Below, in pieces: positions 1-6,900 of a DNA stretch of 64,000 nt. Below the pieces are notes generated by a model that worked only from the letters and a program-made list of their open reading frames with translations, was not told the origin of the DNA and searched no databases. Numbering within the stretch: the first letter of the stretch is position 1; every line of letters starts with the position of its first letter. Origin of the DNA: JACCTI01 sp051005695 (GTDB lineage: Bacteria; Verrucomicrobiota; Verrucomicrobiia; Chthoniobacterales; UBA10450); the NCBI GenBank assembly GCA_051005695.1, contig JBPCJC010000099.1, forward strand, positions 112,532 to 176,531, in the 5' to 3' direction. The translations under genes were made by a program, and so were the position numbers.

Positions 1-131
1 ATGGACTCACCGATGGCCACGCCGACACGCGCGGGACCTGACGCCGGTTTGAAGACGCCGAAGGGCAAATTCTCGAGGGGAAAATGTGAATCCTGCGGGA
101 CTTCAACAAACGAGCGGAGAGCGGCGGGCAT
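1..131 (-). CDS. fahA: Fumarylacetoacetase, N-terminal part (runs off the window)
   Basis: The minus strand reads from an ATG at 131 into a protein beginning MPAALRSFVEVPQDSHFP, then LENLPFGVF and RVGVAIGE. This is the typical N-terminal domain of fumarylacetoacetase, which hydrolyses fumarylacetoacetate to fumarate and acetoacetate, the last step of tyrosine/homogentisate breakdown. Only about 43 residues are inside the window and the catalytic domain lies beyond base 1. The start is 3 bp after the stop of the upstream unknown gene, so the two are almost certainly cotranscribed. Identity rests on the N-terminal pattern alone. Confidence 0.8.
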   Translation of the reverse strand, partial: MPAALRSFVEVPQDSHFPLENLPFGVFKPASGPARVGVAIGES

Positions 132-134
132 GCT

Positions 135-1049
135 TTAAAAAAGGTGGAGAGCACGGAGATCTTCGCGCGGTTCATCAAAGCTACAACTGCCGAAGGAGGT
201 AATCATTTTGCGGCCCGACGCGATCTTGGCGGTCGCGATTTTCCATTCGCGCCAGGCGAATTCGTTCTCGGAAAAAACGAACGCGCTCGCGTCTTCATCT
301 TCGAGCATGGCGGCGGTTTGTTGCACATCCCAGCGATGCTCGGCGGCGAGGATGCCCGCACCGAGGACGTTGAGGAAGCCGTGCATTTTCGTTTGCACGC
401 TGGGATGAAATTGCCGCACCGGATGATGGAGGCCGGCGGTGAATTTGATCGGCACGCGATGCAGCGCGGCGGCCACAAGCGCACGGGCGATCTGAATGGA
501 AGAGGGAAATGCGGAAGCGATCACGCCGCCGGTGCGGAGCTTGAATCCGTAACGTCCCGCACCGGTGGCGCGACGCTCGGCGACGAATGCAATCGTGCGT
601 TCGGCCTCGTCGACATTCGCTTCCCAAAATGTGGGGACGTCGAGCCCGGCGAGCGCGCGATTGGTTTCGCCTAACGAAGCGCCAGGTTCGCTCGGCAAGG
701 CCATCTCGATTTGTCCGACGGTGGCGGTGGGGCGAAAACGCGCTTCGAAATCACGGATGCGATCGGCGCCGATATTGAGTTCCTCGATAAACTCGACGGC
801 GTTGTTGGTTTTCGGACCGAGCGCGGAAATGGAAAGTGAATGTTGCACGTCAAAGCGGACCAGATGCGCAGCCGCGTCTTCGAATTTGCCGACCGGAAGG
901 ATGAAGGCGCCGAGCATCCAGGCGTCCGGCGAACGCACATATTCCGCCTGATTTCGCAGCGCCGGTTCGAGCGCGAGGCTGGCGGGCGGAAACAAGCCCG
1001 CGTAATCGATCGAGCCGGCAAGGAGAGCGCGAAGCGATGCGGTGGCCAT
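135..1049 (-). CDS. Conserved protein of unknown function next to fumarylacetoacetase
   Basis: A 304-residue soluble protein with no signal peptide or membrane segment. It opens with LLAGSIDYAGLFPPA and has conserved-looking blocks GFKLRTGG (about 168), KFTAGLHHPVR (about 200) and SFGSCSFDEP near the end. I do not recognise a characterised family. Position is the best clue: it is 3 bp upstream of fahA and 4 bp downstream of an aldose-epimerase-like gene, so it may belong to aromatic amino-acid degradation. The Lys and His pair in KFTAGLHH could be catalytic in a TIM-barrel-like fold, but that is a guess. Confidence 0.75.
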   Translation of the reverse strand: MATASLRALLAGSIDYAGLFPPASLALEPALRNQAEYVRSPDAWMLGAFILPVGKFEDAAAHLVRFDVQHSLSISALGPKTNNAVEFIEELNIGADRIRDFEARFRPTATVGQIEMALPSEPGASLGETNRALAGLDVPTFWEANVDEAERTIAFVAERRATGAGRYGFKLRTGGVIASAFPSSIQIARALVAAALHRVPIKFTAGLHHPVRQFHPSVQTKMHGFLNVLGAGILAAEHRWDVQQTAAMLEDEDASAFVFSENEFAWREWKIATAKIASGRKMITSFGSCSFDEPREDLRALHLF

Positions 1050-1053
1050 TTGG

Positions 1054-1986
1054 TTAACGAGTGATCTGCGGCTTCATCGTAAAGCTGGCGCGAAATTGAC
1101 CGCCGGCGGGAATTTGCTGGATGCCTTCCTTGTCTTCGAAGGCGCGCTGCTGGTGACGATCGGTCAGGCCCCAGCAAGGTTCGACACAAAGGAAGGCCCC
1201 GCCATCCGACCAGAGCGTGAGATAGGGAACGCCGGTCAGATCGAACGCGACCGAGCGGCCACTCGGTTGATCGCGAAACGTGAAGCTGCGATCGGGCACA
1301 TCAACGAATTCGAGAATGAATGAACCGGATAATTTTTCGCGCGCGAAAGGCATTTCCCCGCCGGCGAAACGAATCTCCTCGGTCTCGCCGGAGAGATAAT
1401 TGTCCGGCGAAAAATGCCGGCGGTAAATTCCGGCCGGCATTTCGAATTGAAAAGAATCGGAACTGCTGGCGACGAATCCGGGATGGAGACCGAAGCCGAG
1501 GTGCGCGCTCAGTTCGCGCTCGTGATTGGTGAAATCGAAACCAACACGCAGGCCGTCGCTGTCGATCGTGTAGGAGAGCTCGAGCGAAACATTGAGCGGG
1601 TATTCGTTAGGCAAAAAATCGTTGCGAGTGATTCGATATCTCAGCGCGCCGGAAGAGGCATCCCCGATCGGGTGCCAATCCTTGTGCCGCAAGAAGCTGT
1701 GCGTCCCGCCTTCGATCGGATGGCCGCGATACACGCTGTGCCCATCCTTCAAGCGGTGCAGAAAATAACCCATGACGGTGGCGTGATTGGCCCAGCCTTT
1801 CGCGGGCGTGGAGAGATCGTTATCGCGATGGAGGAAGCCGATCCATTCGCCGTGCGGATCGCGCCGCGCCAGACTAACGAGTTCTGCGCCGAGGCGCGAA
1901 ACCATCAGGCGCAGACCAATTTCTTCGTCGGTCAGGATGTCGAGCATCCGGCCGTGGCGTTGCTCCTCGCGATGCGAAAAGCCCAT
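1054..1986 (-). CDS. Aldose 1-epimerase (mutarotase) family protein
   Basis: A 310-residue protein of the galactose-mutarotase-like beta-sandwich fold. Supporting segments are GAELVSLARRD near the start, GGTHSFLRHKDW (about 93), the LGFGLHPGF block (about 163) carrying the expected catalytic His, and SDGGAFLCVEPCWG near the C-terminus with the likely catalytic Glu. Such enzymes interconvert sugar anomers in the cytoplasm; the substrate cannot be read. An internal ATG at 1947 (MLDILTDEE) matches the family start better than the ATG at 1986. The gene begins 6 bp after the gdh stop, and its last codons, CGT TAA, fall inside a variant of the dispersed TAACGAG word. Confidence 0.75.
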   Translation of the reverse strand: MGFSHREEQRHGRMLDILTDEEIGLRLMVSRLGAELVSLARRDPHGEWIGFLHRDNDLSTPAKGWANHATVMGYFLHRLKDGHSVYRGHPIEGGTHSFLRHKDWHPIGDASSGALRYRITRNDFLPNEYPLNVSLELSYTIDSDGLRVGFDFTNHERELSAHLGFGLHPGFVASSSDSFQFEMPAGIYRRHFSPDNYLSGETEEIRFAGGEMPFAREKLSGSFILEFVDVPDRSFTFRDQPSGRSVAFDLTGVPYLTLWSDGGAFLCVEPCWGLTDRHQQRAFEDKEGIQQIPAGGQFRASFTMKPQITR

Positions 1987-1992
1987 TGCGGC

Positions 1993-3255
1993 TTACGGGA
2001 ACAAACCGCGCGCGTGCTTCGCTTTCATCACGCGCTCGACCCCGATGGCCATCGCCGCGGTGCGATGCGAGACCTTGTCCTGCCGCGCGCGCTTGATCAT
2101 CTGGGTGAAGGAATGCTCGAGGATTCGGAAAAGTTTGTCGGTCACTTCGGTCTCGGTCCAGAGGAAGGACTGCAAGCCCTGGACCCACTCGAAGTAGGAA
2201 ACGATCACGCCGCCGGCGTTGCAGAGGATGTCCGGGATGACGAAAATTTCGTCCCGCTTCTGGTTGAGGATCAAGTCCGCCTCGGGCGTCGTCGGACCGT
2301 TGGCGCCCTCGGCCAAAATGCGGCACTGAAGCTTGTCCGCGTTGCTCTCGTTAATCACGCGATCGACTGCCGAGGGCACAAGAATGTCGCATTTTTGGAT
2401 GAGCATCTCGTTAGGATCAATCCGGTCTGCCTCGGTAAACGCGCGCAGATTTCCTTTTTTGAACGCATGCTTTTCCGCCGCGACCACGTCGATGCCGTGA
2501 GGATTGTAAAGCGCCACGGTGGCGTCGCTGATGCCGATGACCTTGACCCCGCTCTTCATCGCCAACTCGAGCGCGGCGACGCCGCCGACGTTCCCGAAGC
2601 CCTGGATGATCGCCGTGCATTTCGTGGGGTCCATCTTCAACATGTCCATCGCGCGATCGATGGTATAAACGACGCCACGTCCGGTGGCTTCGCGACGGCC
2701 TTCCGTGCCGCCGATGGAAACCGGTTTGCCGGTGACGATCTCGCTGACCGCGTAACCTTGATAGACCGAGTAGGTGTCCATGAACCAGGCCATGACCTGT
2801 TCGTTCGTCCCCATGTCCGGGCCCATGATGTCGGTGTGCGGGCCGACGAACGGAATCATCTCCTGCATGTAACGCCGCGAGACGGCTTCGAGTTCGTTGC
2901 GTGAAAGCTGGTACGGATCGCAGGCGATCCCGCCCTTCGCGCCGCCATAAGGCAAATTCGCGAGCGCGCATTTCCAGCTCATCCACATCGCGAGCGCGGC
3001 GGTTTCACCCATGGAAAGGTTGGGCGCGAAACGCGTGCCGCCTTTGGTTGGACCGAGCGTCAAATGATGCTGCACCCGATAACCCTGGAAGGTCTGGGTG
3101 GTGCCATCGTCCATGTGCACCGGCAGGGTCACGGCGACCGAACGCTTCGGATACATCAGGCGATCACGATCGTTCTTATCGATGTTCAGGTAATCCGCGA
3201 TCACCTGGAATTGATCGCAAGCCATCTGGAAAACGTCGTCTTGATAGATAGTCAT
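1993..3255 (-). CDS. gdhA: Glutamate dehydrogenase (Glu/Leu/Phe/Val family)
   Basis: A 420-residue cytoplasmic dehydrogenase converting glutamate to 2-oxoglutarate and ammonia, or the reverse. Residues about 71-110 hold KGGTRFAPNLSMGE and the catalytic-lysine motif PYGGAKGGI. The dinucleotide-binding motif GFGNVGG is at about 209-215, and EGANGPTTPEAD follows near 315. The length matches hexameric NAD-type enzymes. It is the first gene of a four-gene minus-strand unit (gdh, epimerase, unknown, fahA), so amino-acid breakdown is a reasonable theme. A 227-bp divergent gap separates it from corA. Confidence 0.95.
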   Translation of the reverse strand: MTIYQDDVFQMACDQFQVIADYLNIDKNDRDRLMYPKRSVAVTLPVHMDDGTTQTFQGYRVQHHLTLGPTKGGTRFAPNLSMGETAALAMWMSWKCALANLPYGGAKGGIACDPYQLSRNELEAVSRRYMQEMIPFVGPHTDIMGPDMGTNEQVMAWFMDTYSVYQGYAVSEIVTGKPVSIGGTEGRREATGRGVVYTIDRAMDMLKMDPTKCTAIIQGFGNVGGVAALELAMKSGVKVIGISDATVALYNPHGIDVVAAEKHAFKKGNLRAFTEADRIDPNEMLIQKCDILVPSAVDRVINESNADKLQCRILAEGANGPTTPEADLILNQKRDEIFVIPDILCNAGGVIVSYFEWVQGLQSFLWTETEVTDKLFRILEHSFTQMIKRARQDKVSHRTAAMAIGVERVMKAKHARGLFP

Positions 3256-3397
3256 AGAGGAAGCGAGGGCGAGGCGGACCCGGGCAGGGAATTTAGAATG
3301 CTATTAGCGCGCGGATGAATCGAGCCGTCAAATCGAATGTCGCACGGCGCTGGCGGCGGCGCGGGCCCGGATTGGGATCGCCTTTGATGGACGATGA

Positions 3398-3426
3398 TTG
3401 AAACTTTCCCGCGCCCCCGCTACAAG
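3398..3426 (+). promoter_or_regulatory. Candidate sigma70-type promoter for corA
   Basis: TTGAAA at 3398-3403 and TACAAG at 3421-3426 are separated by exactly 17 bases, matching TTGACA and TATAAT in five and four positions. The implied transcription start, about 7 bases after the -10 box, falls on the ATG at 3433, which opens a 17-codon frame overlapping corA. Found by eye only; the rest of the 3256-3482 gap shows nothing else convincing. Confidence 0.35.
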
Positions 3427-3432
3427 CGGCCC

Positions 3433-3486
3433 ATGACTGAACAGGTGAACGCGGACGCGCGAGCGAAGTTCCCGGCACGCGCATGA
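3433..3486 (+). CDS. Possible 17-codon leader peptide upstream of corA
   Basis: ATG at 3433 opens a short frame encoding MTEQVNADARAKFPARA. Its TGA stop (3484-3486) overlaps the corA ATG (3483-3485) in the arrangement ATGA. Overlap of this kind usually means translational coupling. Mg2+ transporter genes in enterobacteria are known to have regulatory leader ORFs, but this peptide shows no similarity I can recognise to those. It may be chance. Confidence 0.25.
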   Translation: MTEQVNADARAKFPARA

Positions 3487-4514
3487 TCACCTTTTACCCG
3501 CCGGGCTCGCCGAGTGTGAAATTAACCGCACCGGAATTTTGCGGGGAACTGACCCGCAGCGCCATCTGGATCGATCTCTTCCAGCCGACCCCGGAAGAAG
3601 AGCAGGTCCTGGAAGCGGCCCTCGGCGTCGACATTCCAACGCGGGAAGAGATGCAGGCGATCGAGCTCTCGAGCCGGCTCTACGAAGAAAACGGCATCCT
3701 CTTCATGACCGGCACCGTCCTGACCAAAGCCGATACCGCGAACCCGGAAAGCTCCGCGGTCACCTTCATTCTCGCCGGAGAAAAATTGATCACGCTGCGC
3801 TATACCGATCCGGCATCGTTCAACGCCTTTCGCGTGCGCCGCGAAGCGAACACCCTGCGCTACCAAACCAGCCAGCAATTTTTTGCGGGCTTGCTCGACG
3901 CCATCATCGAACGCGTGGCTGATATTCTGGAAGGCGCGGGGACGAAGATGGACCACATTTCGCTGCGGGTGTTTGATGCCGAAGGCGCCAACGGCCACAG
4001 TCATTGGCAGGCGCAACCGAAGAAGCGCCGCGGCGGTCGCGCGCGCAAAGCGCGGCAGCGCGACTTCATGGAAATCCTTCGCCAGATCGGCGCGGTCAGC
4101 GACCTGGTTTCGCGGGCGCGCGAAAATCTGGTCAGCTTCAATCGCTTGGTCGCGTTCTTCCGCGAGGTCCGCAAGGAAATCGGCGGCAACCGCGAATCGC
4201 TCGCGCACTTAAAAACGATCGCGGGCGATCTTGGTTCGCTCAGCGATCACGCGAGTTTTCTTTCCAGCAAAGTGAGCTTCCTGCTCGATGCCACGCTCGG
4301 CATGATCAACAACGAGCAGAACGCGATCATCAAGATTCTTTCCTTCGCCGCGGTCATCTTCCTTCCACCAACCCTGGTCGCGGGAATTTACGGGATGAAT
4401 TTCCACGCCTTCCCGGAGTTGGATTGGCCGCATGGTTATCCTTTCGCGCTTGGGCTCATGGTCTTGTCGGCCGTGCTTCCGTATCTCTACTGCAAACGCA
4501 AAGGCTGGCTCTAG
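3483..4514 (+). CDS. corA: CorA-family Mg2+/Co2+ transporter
   Basis: A 343-residue inner-membrane protein. The long N-terminal cytoplasmic part (about 1-280) is alpha/beta then helical. The C-terminus has two membrane segments joined by the hallmark selectivity motif YGMNF (GMN at about 304-306), followed by a short acidic loop and the basic tail KRKGWL. CorA pentamers carry Mg2+, and sometimes Co2+ or Ni2+, into the cell. A basic insertion (PKKRRGGRARKARQR, about 180-195) lies before the stalk helix. The ATG at 3483 overlaps the stop of a possible leader peptide. Confidence 0.92.
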   Translation: MITFYPPGSPSVKLTAPEFCGELTRSAIWIDLFQPTPEEEQVLEAALGVDIPTREEMQAIELSSRLYEENGILFMTGTVLTKADTANPESSAVTFILAGEKLITLRYTDPASFNAFRVRREANTLRYQTSQQFFAGLLDAIIERVADILEGAGTKMDHISLRVFDAEGANGHSHWQAQPKKRRGGRARKARQRDFMEILRQIGAVSDLVSRARENLVSFNRLVAFFREVRKEIGGNRESLAHLKTIAGDLGSLSDHASFLSSKVSFLLDATLGMINNEQNAIIKILSFAAVIFLPPTLVAGIYGMNFHAFPELDWPHGYPFALGLMVLSAVLPYLYCKRKGWL

Positions 4515-4594
4515 CTGGCGCCATTTCCCGGCGAGCTTATCCTTCAACCAGCCACGCGTGTTCCCATTCGACTGGAGAAACGCCCTCGTTCCGT

Positions 4595-4600
4595 GATAAT
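4595..4600 (+). promoter_or_regulatory. Candidate -10 box giving a leaderless start
   Basis: GATAAT (in the context GTGATAAT) ends 7 bases before the ATG at 4608. A transcription start at the usual distance would put the ATG at or next to the 5' end of the mRNA. The -35 region is poor, so an extended -10 or alternative sigma factor would be needed. Confidence 0.25.
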
Positions 4601-4607
4601 TTGTGGC

Positions 4608-5174
4608 ATGAGGCGCTGGGCCGTTTTTCTCGCGAAGGCGATTTTTGCCGCCAGCGTTTTCGCCGCCGACGAATTGCCCGCCGATTCGGACCAGCCACTC
4701 GAGATTGAGCCGCCGTTATTGATCGGCAATCGCGCACCGAATGGCTCGCTCGTCGTCGCAAAACCAAGCACAAACGCCGAGCCCGCGGAATTCGATCTCG
4801 CGAAACTGGAATCAGATCTCGCGCGCGCGAGACGCAGCGCCGCAGCCGGCGAACGGTTTTATCGCGGCGGAATCATCGCCAAGGTCGAAGCCGAAGAACG
4901 CGCGCTCAAAGTCGTTAGGCTGGAAGCGCAGGTAGCCACCGCGAAGTTGCAGGAAACCAAACGCGCGACGGGTGAAAGCGAAAAAAGCGAAGCCGTCGCC
5001 AGCGCCGAAGCCGCCGCCGCGGATGCCACCAAAGAACGCCAGCGAGCCGAGCTGGAAGCCGCCTTGCGTAACCTCGAGCGCCAGAAAAAACTTCTCGCCC
5101 TTGGCAGCGGGCGAAAATCGGACGTCAATCGCGCCGAACGCAAACTGGCCGAGCTGCAACGTCCCGCAGACTAA
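4608..5174 (+). CDS. Secreted or periplasmic Ala/Glu-rich coiled-coil protein, unknown function
   Basis: From the ATG at 4608 the protein starts MRRWAVFLAKAIFAASVFAA, a clear signal peptide, followed by about 165 residues of mature protein. The C-terminal two thirds is an Ala/Glu/Lys/Arg-rich helix (LESDLARARRSAAAGERFYR onward) expected to form a coiled coil. A GTG at 4593 would only add MIICG before the signal peptide. No enzymatic motif is visible. The frame contains one copy of the dispersed word (4912-4920), and its stop TAA lies in a variant copy (GACTAACAAG). Confidence 0.7.
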   Translation: MRRWAVFLAKAIFAASVFAADELPADSDQPLEIEPPLLIGNRAPNGSLVVAKPSTNAEPAEFDLAKLESDLARARRSAAAGERFYRGGIIAKVEAEERALKVVRLEAQVATAKLQETKRATGESEKSEAVASAEAAAADATKERQRAELEAALRNLERQKKLLALGSGRKSDVNRAERKLAELQRPAD

Positions 5175-5262
5175 CAAGTCCTCCGGAGCGGCGGTTGATT
5201 CGAGGGCAACGCGGTGCAAGTTGCCCGCGAAGAAACTCCGGCGGTTTTCCCGGCCACGCCTC

Positions 5263-6900
5263 ATGCTCGAGACCAGCAATCCCGAAATCAACGTCGTCGA
5301 ATTGATGGAGAAAATTCGGCACGAAGCGGCCCGGATTGCGGCCGAACCGCGAAGACCGGCCGCGCTCATTCCCGCATCGGTCAGCCGTCAGCGTCCCACG
5401 CCGCGAAGTGCGCCCCCGCCAGTACCGGACGCCATTTTCCCACCGACGCTCGGCATCTCCAATCTGATCGAGGCGAAGCCCGAGCGCTTGCAGGGCGTGC
5501 TCGAAAAAGCGCGGGCGATGATTCAGGTGAGCAAAGCGGTCCCGCGAATGTTTCGTGGTTTATTCCGGCGCCAGGGAGGGTTTAACCGCGCGCTCCTGGA
5601 AACCTTGCACGCACTCGCGAAGACCAGCGTCCAGTTAAGCCACCGGACTAACGAGTTAATGCTTATCGCGCAGCAGCAGCACGATTACCTTTACCGGTTA
5701 GCGGAGAATAGCCGCGGACAGACGCTCTGGATGAAATCGAGCCAGTCGATCGTCTCCGAGCTCGAGCAAACACTGACTAAAACATTGGCCAACCTGCACG
5801 CTGAAGCGAGCGCCACTAACGAGCAGTTACGCAGTCTTGAGCGCGAACACGGAAATATCCTGAGCGTGCACGGCGAGCAGCTCCGCAGTCTTGAGCGCGA
5901 GCACGAAAATATCCTGAGCGTGCACGGCGAGCAGCTCCGCAGATTGCACCAGGAAATGGATCAAATCGGCGAGCACCTGCGAAATCTGCAGGGAACGAGC
6001 GATCGCCAGGCGCAGGATCTCGCCCGGCTCCAGACTCACGCGGAAGTGCACACGAATGAGCGCATCCACCTGGAGCAGTTGCGGCACAGTCTCGCCTTGT
6101 TGGAAGAGCGTCAGGCGAATGACGCCATTTATGTGAAGGGCGAGCTGGGTTTGCAGAGCGCGCTTCTTCATCGCCAGCCGTCGGTGCCCGGCGTCGGTGC
6201 TGCCAGCGAAACCTCCGCGCCCGATTCAAATCGTCTCGATGCGTTCTATTTCAGTTTCGAAAATCGCTTTCGCGGTCCGCGCGCCGAAATCAAAAAACGC
6301 CTGGAGTTTTATCTCCCGCTGATCCGCGAAGCGGATGCGGGTGCGACCGCACGGCCGGTCCTCGATCTCGGTTGCGGCCGTGGCGAATGGCTCGAGCTCC
6401 TCCAAGAAAATGGCCTCTCCGCGGTCGGTGTCGATCTGAACCGCGCGATGGTCGCGCAGTGCGCGCAACGAAATCTTTTCGCGACTGAAGCCGACGCCGT
6501 CGCGCATCTGCGCCAGCTCGATGAAGGCAGCTGCGGCGCGGTCACCGGTTTTCACGTTATCGAACATCTTCCGCTAGAGACGCTGGTCGATTTGATCGCG
6601 GAGGCCCGACGCGTCCTGCAACCGGGCGGCGTCGCCATTTTCGAATCGCCGAATTGCAAAAATCTGACCGTCGGCGCCTGCAATTTTAACATCGACCCCA
6701 CCCACCGGAACCCGGTTTTCCCCGAGACCGCGGAGTTCATCCTCGAGACCCAAGGTTTCGAGAACATCCGGCTGGAATATCTCTCGCCCGCCGCGGGGAG
6801 CCCGTTCGCCGGGGGCGACCCGAACTCGGTTGCCTTGACTGCGCTGCTTTACGGGCCGCAGGATTTCGCCGTCATCGGCTTCAAGCCGAAGGCGAAATGA
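5263..6900 (+). CDS. Coiled-coil SAM-dependent methyltransferase of a surface-glycan locus
   Basis: The preferred ATG at 5263 gives about 545 residues; the frame is open further upstream but that part is Pro/Lys-rich and overlaps the previous gene. Residues about 1-110 are a low-complexity linker with an amphipathic stretch, and about 110-310 are long coiled coil containing a tandem 18-residue repeat. The C-terminal 220 residues are a class I methyltransferase with the SAM motif VLDLGCGRGEW and GFHVIEHLPLETL. The closest idea is a WbdD-like enzyme that caps O-antigen chains and measures chain length through its coiled coil. Its stop overlaps the start of the glycosyltransferase at 6897, supporting a glycan role. 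Confidence 0.8.
   Translation: MLETSNPEINVVELMEKIRHEAARIAAEPRRPAALIPASVSRQRPTPRSAPPPVPDAIFPPTLGISNLIEAKPERLQGVLEKARAMIQVSKAVPRMFRGLFRRQGGFNRALLETLHALAKTSVQLSHRTNELMLIAQQQHDYLYRLAENSRGQTLWMKSSQSIVSELEQTLTKTLANLHAEASATNEQLRSLEREHGNILSVHGEQLRSLEREHENILSVHGEQLRRLHQEMDQIGEHLRNLQGTSDRQAQDLARLQTHAEVHTNERIHLEQLRHSLALLEERQANDAIYVKGELGLQSALLHRQPSVPGVGAASETSAPDSNRLDAFYFSFENRFRGPRAEIKKRLEFYLPLIREADAGATARPVLDLGCGRGEWLELLQENGLSAVGVDLNRAMVAQCAQRNLFATEADAVAHLRQLDEGSCGAVTGFHVIEHLPLETLVDLIAEARRVLQPGGVAIFESPNCKNLTVGACNFNIDPTHRNPVFPETAEFILETQGFENIRLEYLSPAAGSPFAGGDPNSVALTALLYGPQDFAVIGFKPKAK
5821..5942 (+). repeat. 54-bp tandem repeat inside the methyltransferase coiled coil
   Basis: Two nearly identical 54-bp units (5821-5874 and 5875-5928) are followed by a partial third from 5929. 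Each unit encodes 18 residues starting EQLRSLEREH and ending NILSVHG. The units differ at only a few bases, so the duplication is recent or kept uniform by slippage. Unit-number change would lengthen or shorten the coiled coil by 18 residues without breaking the frame. Confidence 0.85.

Noticed and set aside
1414..2904. Long open frame (496 codons) on the plus strand, antisense to glutamate dehydrogenase
   Set aside because: It is the mirror of a highly biased GC-rich gene. The opposite strand encodes a complete, conserved glutamate dehydrogenase and epimerase, and the antisense product shows no family signature.
5821..5942. Could the 54-bp tandem units be a CRISPR or VNTR-type regulatory array
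   Set aside because: The units are contiguous without spacers, remain in frame and encode a coiled-coil repeat, so this is an internal protein repeat.
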